A stretch of DNA of 64,000 nucleotides from Dichomitus squalens LYAD-421 SS1 (lineage: Eukaryota > Basidiomycota > Agaricomycetes > Polyporales > Polyporaceae): contig NW_006766885.1 of NCBI RefSeq assembly GCF_000275845.1, positions 399,046-463,045 on the forward strand, read 5' to 3'. Position numbers and translations under genes: made by a program. The notes under the pieces were generated by a model. The model was not told the DNA's origin. It saw only the letters and a list, made by a program, of their open reading frames with translations, and searched no databases. Of this stretch, positions 58,503 through 64,000 are shown piece after piece; within the stretch, counting starts at the first letter, position 1; each line of letters starts with the position of its first letter.

Positions 58503-60814
58503 TGCGCGTTGCCTCCTGAACGTGTACGAGGGGAACGAAGCGTTTCACTTGCCCAAACGACTTTAGTCAAGTATGGACATATTCGGAGTAGCGACTCACC
58601 TCAACAAATGCGACTGCGACCTTTGCCACCTGGTAGGGATGAAGGAAGGCTGCCGGTGTACGTAGGTAAGTATGCTTGGGCAACGTCAATGGCACGTGAT
58701 GTGAACAAGTGTTGCAGCACCCGAAGTCATTTCCGATCAAAGTCGTTCAGATTCATCTTTGAGTAGAGTGACGGACTAGGAATGCCTGACTGTGTGTATC
58801 TGCCGTCTGCTTCGCTGCAAGAAGATTGGGGTGACACATATTGGGAATGGGTCGTTTACGTAATTGTCACTGGAGAGACTCGGGGCATGGACGCTTTCTA
58901 AGTCAGGACGGAACATTTCCATGGCAGTCTGTATGATGCACCACCACTACCCTCAGTAAGCCTAGTCGTATGGGTACCCAATGGGGTCAGACGACACTAA
59001 CCAAGAGGCTGCGGATCTAGGAGACAATCCTCACGGAAGCGTGTCCCACCGCAGGCCCCCTCACCCTCGCCCACGCCTGATAGGCGAATATGCACCAACA
59101 AGATCAGCAACAGTCCCAGGCCGCAGCCAATGTACCTAAGCTAAACACTCATCGTTAGCGGCTGCTGTAATGGAGTGGGAACTTTGGGAAGGCAAATCCC
59201 AGCCGAGGGCCCCGCCGCCGCCGTGAGGACGAACGCAGAGCGACGCGGGGACGCTGTAGCCAACGTTTGTGAGCCTGGCGAACGTCAGGCGGATCGTCCG
59301 CGCTGCGAGGTCGTTGTCCTACCCAGACAGCCCCTGCGCGTACACCGCTCCCGACCCCAGCGAGGTTGCGATCGCGGAGACAAACGCGACGGAGAGGACG
59401 ATCCCCGCGATCTGGTACAGCTTCTGCTCCTGCTCCCGCTCGCGCGTCATGCAAAGCCACCACGCTCCGGCGCGCGCTCGCGTTCTCGGCCGCCGCGGCA
59501 CCGGGAGGCGTGTAGCAGAGCCAGCGAAACGACTGGCGGCGGCTCGCCCACGAAGGTCACTAGGTTTTGCTGTCGGACGCGAGGCCGGTGACGAGCGTGA
59601 GTGCGCCCCGGGTTGGGTTGAGCCTGGCGGCATTGGCGCTTTCCCAGTCGTCGTCGCGGACGGCGGGATCGTGGACCGCAGCAGAAGGCAGCGGACCGCG
59701 CGCGAGGTCCCGCCCGGCTGATACGAGCCGCACCGCGTGCGCGCTCTGCGCATGCACTGGCAGATTTGGAGTTGTAGACGTGCTGCGTAGCGGCTTCAGG
59801 CGTTCGCGCTGCCCAGGCTCCAGGAAGAAGACGACAACGACCCTACAGGCAAGTTGGGGCGGTCAGCAACATATCTAACAGAGAACGGCTTCTAATATGG
59901 AGCTTGAGCCCGTATCGCTCGCCTGGAAGTTTCGGGGTCAGAATCACGGTCAGGTTACGAGAGCTTTTCCTGCAAAGACGGTATATCACGAACGGGACAG
60001 AATTTCGGCCTTAGAGAGGGGGCATGGCGAGCAGCGCTCGGCAATGAATGAGCACGACCGCGAAAGGGCATGCTTCAGGTTGACTGTTCTCTTCGCAGCC
60101 ATAGTCCTGAATGCTGTAAATGCTGGGCGTGGATCGTGTTCACCAGACTAGGGTAAGGGAGGCCATCAAGGCTGGCGGGTCCTCGTCAAATGTGCTCACC
60201 TGTCCTTTCTACTCGTCGAGTAGATGGTCATCAAGTACAGTCAGTGCCCCAATAATGGACGCACGAGCTGCGCTAGAGACAATATGTATGTCGAATCAAC
60301 GTAGGTGTCACTGAAGGTGGAACAATATTTGGTCGGAAACAGCGCACGCTCTCGGAGGCCCGCACCAAGTTGGGCCAACGGAAGGCGGCCCGAGGTCCCG
60401 AACAGGACTGGCCCAGATACGAAACGATGAGCGAATGACTGCCCAAAACTGTAATGCTGGATGGTAGTCTTCAGTTGTGAGGAAGAATATGAAGCTCGCC
60501 GTGGAACAGAAGTGTAGGATATATCCATTAAGAGGAGTTGTATCAATACACATGAGGTAGCATAGCGCGAAATTCCCGGGGTACGACCCCAACAAGGAAC
60601 GAGAATGTCTGGTCTACAATACAGCAGTGCTCGAGGCGTAAGGGGAATCAAGGAGGTATTGTATGGCATCGAGGCGGGTGCGTACAGGACAGTCGGTGGT
60701 GGTACAGATTCATCGCATAGCAGCAAAATTCGAAGGCAAGATCGACGTGGCAAAGAGGTAGATAGTGTCGACTTAAATTTGATAAATCGTGCAAACGGTC
60801 CGCGGGGAGATGGT
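58503..60814. other. Intergenic region with a GC-rich, decayed coding-like stretch
   Basis: No intact gene is supported over about 2.3 kb. The section 59170-59760 is markedly GC-rich and on the minus strand holds overlapping long open frames. One contains a hydrophobic segment (YQIAGIVLSVAFVSAIATS) ending at a TAG, after which the frame stays open for about 60 codons. This looks like a membrane-protein remnant, but I cannot place it in a family. Confidence 0.4.
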
Positions 60815-61549
60815 TTAATACGTCCTACGAGTGCTGTAGCGGCCAAACGAACCGCCCAGGCTCGCCAAGAAGGCAATGAAGAGAGCCACGAGTGCGCCAA
60901 GGACCATCCAGTTGGCGTTGCCCCAAGTTGCGTTGATGTTGCGGTTGCGCATGTGATCGCGGGCAATACCGAAGAGCACCATCTCGAGCACCCATGCGAC
61001 GAGCGTGACGAGGAAGGCAAGCGCACTGACGAGGGTCATGAGGACGGTGCCCGCACGGTGGTATGCAGCACCGCAGAGACCGAAGAGGACGGCAAGAGCA
61101 GAGAGACCGGCGGCTGGAGTCACGTGTCAGGTTTGTAGCGTCATGAACTATATTATCATGTTTCGACGTACCGATGGGTATGAGAATAAGGGTGAAGGTG
61201 AGGTTGTGGAATAGACCGTCGTCTAACTTGCTGTCACTGTAGCGCAATGTCAGTATGTAGAGGCAACAACGATAGCTGTGAAGGCGCACCCAAGGCCACT
61301 TGGGAAGAACCATCCCACGTGTGCTTTTGACCCAGTGAAGCCGAACACACCAAAGTGTGTCGTCGTTCCGCCTGTAGGGGCGTTAAGGAATGAGATCCGT
61401 TCCCATGTTGGTGCTGAGACTGATGCCTGAAGCGACGGAGAATGAGCTCAGAGCGCGATAGGAGGACGATGTGCAACACGTACAAAGATCAAGAGAACCA
61501 TTGCGGCGAAGGCGCAGAAGAGGCCTGGGACAGCAGCGCCGGCGGCCAT
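60815..61549 (-). CDS. PalI/SUR7-family tetraspan membrane protein
   Basis: Exons (minus strand) 61549-61484, 61426-61290, 61236-61172 and 61113-60815 join in phase to 188 residues. Four hydrophobic segments are visible: LFCAFAAMVLLIF near the N-terminus, LIPIAAGLSALAVLFGLCGA, TVLMTLVSALAFLVTLVAWV and WMVLGALVALFIAFLASLGG. The first extracellular loop contains VSAPTWERISFLN and GVFGFTG, the pattern of the fungal PalI/SUR7 (claudin-like) group. These proteins sit in plasma-membrane domains, and PalI senses ambient pH. At 188 residues this is the short basidiomycete form without a long cytoplasmic tail. ATG 61549 is the first Met and gives a proper membrane-insertion N-terminus. Confidence 0.85.
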
Positions 61550-61724
61550 TGTGGATTGTCGTAAGCGGTCGTGAGTTGAGGGCGGGGCTGCTAGAAAGGT
61601 TATCAAAATGGGTTGAAGATGAGGAGCTCGGAGATGAGACACGCACGAGTTGCGAGGAGTCGGGAGGAGAGTTGACTGTGGACCGTGTGCGAGGAATAGG
61701 CCACTTTTAAGAGGGTAGCCGCGC

Positions 61725-61732
61725 TGACGTCA
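61725..61732. promoter_or_regulatory. CRE-like TGACGTCA palindrome
   Basis: A perfect TGACGTCA lies about 180 bp upstream of the PalI/SUR7 start. It is the canonical site of ATF/CREB-type bZIP factors, which in fungi control stress genes. The regulatory role here is inferred. Confidence 0.5.
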
Positions 61733-61873
61733 GGGCAGCGAACCTCTCGTGGCTCCTTCCATATACGTCACACCCCACTCAACGCCAGGCAGACGCCGGT
61801 GGATTGGCCGTGAGAATTCCTGACCTCACAGGAACCTGCTGCGCCGTCCAATCATGCTCAGCCTGTGCGCCCC

Positions 61874-61938
61874 CTGCTCGCTGCCCCTGCTCGCTGCCCC
61901 TACTCGCTGCCCCTGCTCGCTGCCCCTGCTCGCTGCCT
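61874..61938. repeat. 13-bp minisatellite, five units
   Basis: Five head-to-tail copies of CTGCTCGCTGCCC occur, with one internal substitution (CTACTC in the third unit) and a degenerate end. The unit length is not a multiple of three and no coding frame is supported. Confidence 0.8.
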
Positions 61939-63292
61939 TGGGCCGTCTCCACGTCAGTTTCCACGTCCCAGCCCCACTCTCCCTCGACAGCACGCGCTCT
62001 TTCCCCCGTCAGCCTCCCACAGACTGCCTCCGTCGGCCCGCCGAGCATCATCCGGACACATACGCACCGTACAGCGCTCGCAGGAACTAATCACTCTAGA
62101 GTCGTGCATGCATGAGTGGGCTGTGCGTACAAGATACGGATATCCTCACTGCCTCCCTACCTTACGGGTTGCGGAATGCTGTACAGCGTACTATCGTAGG
62201 CGGTTCTTGCGGATCAAGTACTCACGTCGGCCACTCGAATGATATGTGAGGCTGCTGCGCACCATTGACTTGAATGTTTTCTCCGGCCAGGCTGTGCCTT
62301 AGCCTGCTTGGCAGGGCTGGCGACAATACAGCATCGCGTTATATCGCTCTGCACGCGCAGGTCCGCGCTCGCTCTCAACCGCCTTCGCGGTAGATAGCCA
62401 GTGAGTTACATGTGCAAATGAATTGCTGCGTATACGCTGCGCTGTGAAGGTTAACGCCGCTCGGCAACCTGCACGCAGATCCTGGGATTGCGAGGCATGT
62501 TCCGTGTGCATACCCCGTGCGCTGCAGCGCATTCAGTGAGCAGCAGCGGAAAAGCTATCCCCCCTTTGCTATCTCCAACAACCAGAGGCAAGTGCCGTCG
62601 CACCTGCTACTCTACGCGGCAAGCTTTGTCATACAACTTTCTTTGATCTCCTGCAACCGGTGCTCTATCTGTTTGCCGGGCCTGTGGCACGTATCTCGAT
62701 CTAGTCTTGTGAGGTCTCTGCCAGTGGTACCGCTTGGAATACTGGAGTCAGAAAGCCCTCCATATATGCGTTGAAAGTTCGACTTTACACGGACGTTCAT
62801 GACCGCGCAAGAGTGTACACAACAGCAGGAGAAGAGGATGTGAATTACGGTGCGCCCTTCACTTCACTTCATCTCCGAATGTGGTGCGCCCCTGACAATG
62901 TGCTTTGTGTCTTTCGTAGCCGCCCAGCGCGGTTGCGTGAAGCTAGCGAACTATTCTTCTCTTAATCTGGGATGCGGCCGCTTTGACGGCCTAAGCACCC
63001 TGCCCGCTTTCAACCGTCCGTACGCTGCCTGCACATTATGCACAATAGCCCGCCTTTGGCCTCCCCATGTTCCAATAGGATAATGATCAGCTAAAGACCG
63101 TGGCAGGCCTTAAAGCAGAGGCCACGTCCGGCCCTCGCGTTGCGCTGTGTTCCAACTGTTCTGTTTCGACAGGAGCTCCCGCTTTGGTCCGCTTGAGAAG
63201 TCCCTGTAGGTTCGTCCCTGATTTCGCCCTTCTGGCTGGCACTCGCCCCCGCTGTCGTGGTTCTGAGAGCAAAGCGTCCAGCTGCCTTGGGA

Positions 63293-63299
63293 TATAAGC
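63293..63299 (+). promoter_or_regulatory. TATA box of the window-edge gene
   Basis: ATATAAG lies about 115 nt before the ATG at 63413, followed by a CT- and C-rich leader. Confidence 0.5.
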
Positions 63300-63412
63300 C
63301 TCCCCCATTCGATTCTCAACCCTAGGTTATTTCGTTTCTCGGACGCCTCCACCACCGATCCCCTACAGACTACCCGCACCACTTATACCCAACGTCAACA
63401 CACATACCCATC

Positions 63413-64000
63413 ATGAAGCGAAGCCTATCTGTATCGGCCATAGAGCGCGCGCGGAGGCTGTCGGACGCCGTCAGGTCAGTAGCCACTCCCACTCGTTTCC
63501 GCATAAGTCGGCTAACCTGTCTCTCGCCCTCCACCACACATGCCGCCCTCCTAACCACACAGAGGAGCGATCGCGCCTGTGCTAGCGTACAGGCCCAGGC
63601 CCCAGCGCACCCAAGACGACTCCTCGCTCGACTACTACGGGAGCAATCACAAGCGCGTAAAGTCTTCAGAATCTGGGCTCCATCGGACGCTCTCCCTGCG
63701 GCACCGCAACATCTCCAAGGACGACATCCGGCCCTTCCCGGGGATCAACGCGTCCAGCTCCACCCTCAACCTCTGGGTCGGGGGCGCGACGATCGCCACC
63801 GAGCCCGAGAGCCCCCAGCTCCAGTCCCGCTGGAGCGCGGACACCGACGTCCTCGAGATGCGGACCAGCCGCGGGAGGAAGACGGAGAGGGGCGCGAAGA
63901 CCGCGAAGCCGACGCGGCCTGTCAAGCCCGACCGCCCGGAGGGGCACGATCCGCTCGCGAGCATGCTCCGTCATGGGATTACTGGGCTCGCTCCGTCCCC
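63413..64000 (+). CDS. Hypothetical Ser/Arg-rich protein, partial (runs off the window)
   Basis: Exon 1 (63413-63474) encodes MKRSLSVSAIERARRLSDAV. An 88-nt intron follows, then exon 2 from 63563 is open to the end of the window. The visible 166 or so residues are rich in Ser, Arg and Pro, with no transmembrane segment and no domain I recognise (APVLAYRPRPQ, DIRPFPGINASSSTLNLWVG). The splice is supported by phase (AG-A) and by strong GC bias at third codon positions in exon 2. TATA box and leader upstream support the start. Function unknown; the 3' part is missing. Confidence 0.6.
   Translation, partial: MKRSLSVSAIERARRLSDAVRSVATPTRFRISRLTCLSPSTTHAALLTTQRSDRACASVQAQAPAHPRRLLARLLREQSQARKVFRIWAPSDALPAAPQHLQGRHPALPGDQRVQLHPQPLGRGRDDRHRAREPPAPVPLERGHRRPRDADQPREEDGEGREDREADAACQARPPGGARSAREHAPSWDYWARSVP

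Larger units (their letters stand above)
61550..63412. other. Divergent intergenic region, about 1.9 kb
   Basis: This region separates the PalI/SUR7 gene (-) and the partial gene at the window edge (+). It contains a CRE-like TGACGTCA, a 13-bp minisatellite and a TATA box, listed separately. No gene supported. Confidence 0.5.

Overview
The window is nuclear DNA of a filamentous basidiomycete, most likely an agaricomycete. The evidence is gene structure and gene content. Nearly every gene is cut by many 45-90 nt GT-AG introns and spacing is tight. The content includes families typical of Agaricomycetes: a FunK1 kinase-like locus, an agaricomycete-type BTB protein, two secreted proteins and a PalI/SUR7-type tetraspan protein. 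I see no rRNA, tRNA, CRISPR array or intact transposon. Most proteins are encoded in exons too short for single-frame ORFs to reveal, so the models below were assembled by joining splice sites in phase, and exon coordinates are given in each entry.

Layout. 0.8-1.8 kb: small secreted protein. 2.5-4.6 kb (-): DBF4, the regulatory subunit of the Cdc7 kinase. 5.6-9.3 kb (+): gamma-tubulin complex protein, GCP5/6-like. 9.9-12.0 kb (-): CDC6. 12.4-13.5 kb (+): single-pass membrane protein. 13.8-16.3 kb (-): SPO11, the meiotic double-strand-break enzyme, in about 15 exons. 16.5-17.6 kb (-): BTB/POZ protein. 18.5-20.7 kb (+): RG-rich, caprin-like RNA-binding candidate. 21.2-22.9 kb (+): mitochondrial carrier. 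23.5-27.4 kb (+): RhoGAP. 28.5-32.8 kb (+): GH63-type glucosidase. 33.1-34.0 kb (+): lipocalin-like protein. 35.2-38.5 kb (-): CDC24-type Rho GEF. 38.5-44.0 kb: gene-poor. 44.0-46.9 kb (+): BRCT plus three Myb-like modules, Rap1-like. 48.5-49.9 kb (+): PHYHD1-like dioxygenase. 50.1-52.2 kb (-): THI6. 54.1-55.4 kb (+): secreted glycoprotein-like protein. 56.3-58.5 kb (-): broken FunK1 gene. 60.8-61.5 kb (-): PalI/SUR7 protein. 63.4 kb to the edge (+): partial gene.

Functional themes. Chromosome biology is over-represented: DBF4 and CDC6 (origin licensing and firing), a gamma-tubulin complex subunit, SPO11 and a Rap1-like telomere candidate. DBF4 and CDC6 both have clusters of perfect ACGCGT (MCB) boxes upstream, so common G1/S control is likely. 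A Rho-type RhoGAP and a CDC24 GEF lie about 8 kb apart and act in opposite directions on polarity GTPases. The points most worth a second look are the three-Myb Rap1-like gene, the multi-exon SPO11 with a GC-AG intron and one unresolved exon junction, the 7-14 nt microexons, the shared MCB clusters and the decayed FunK1 gene.
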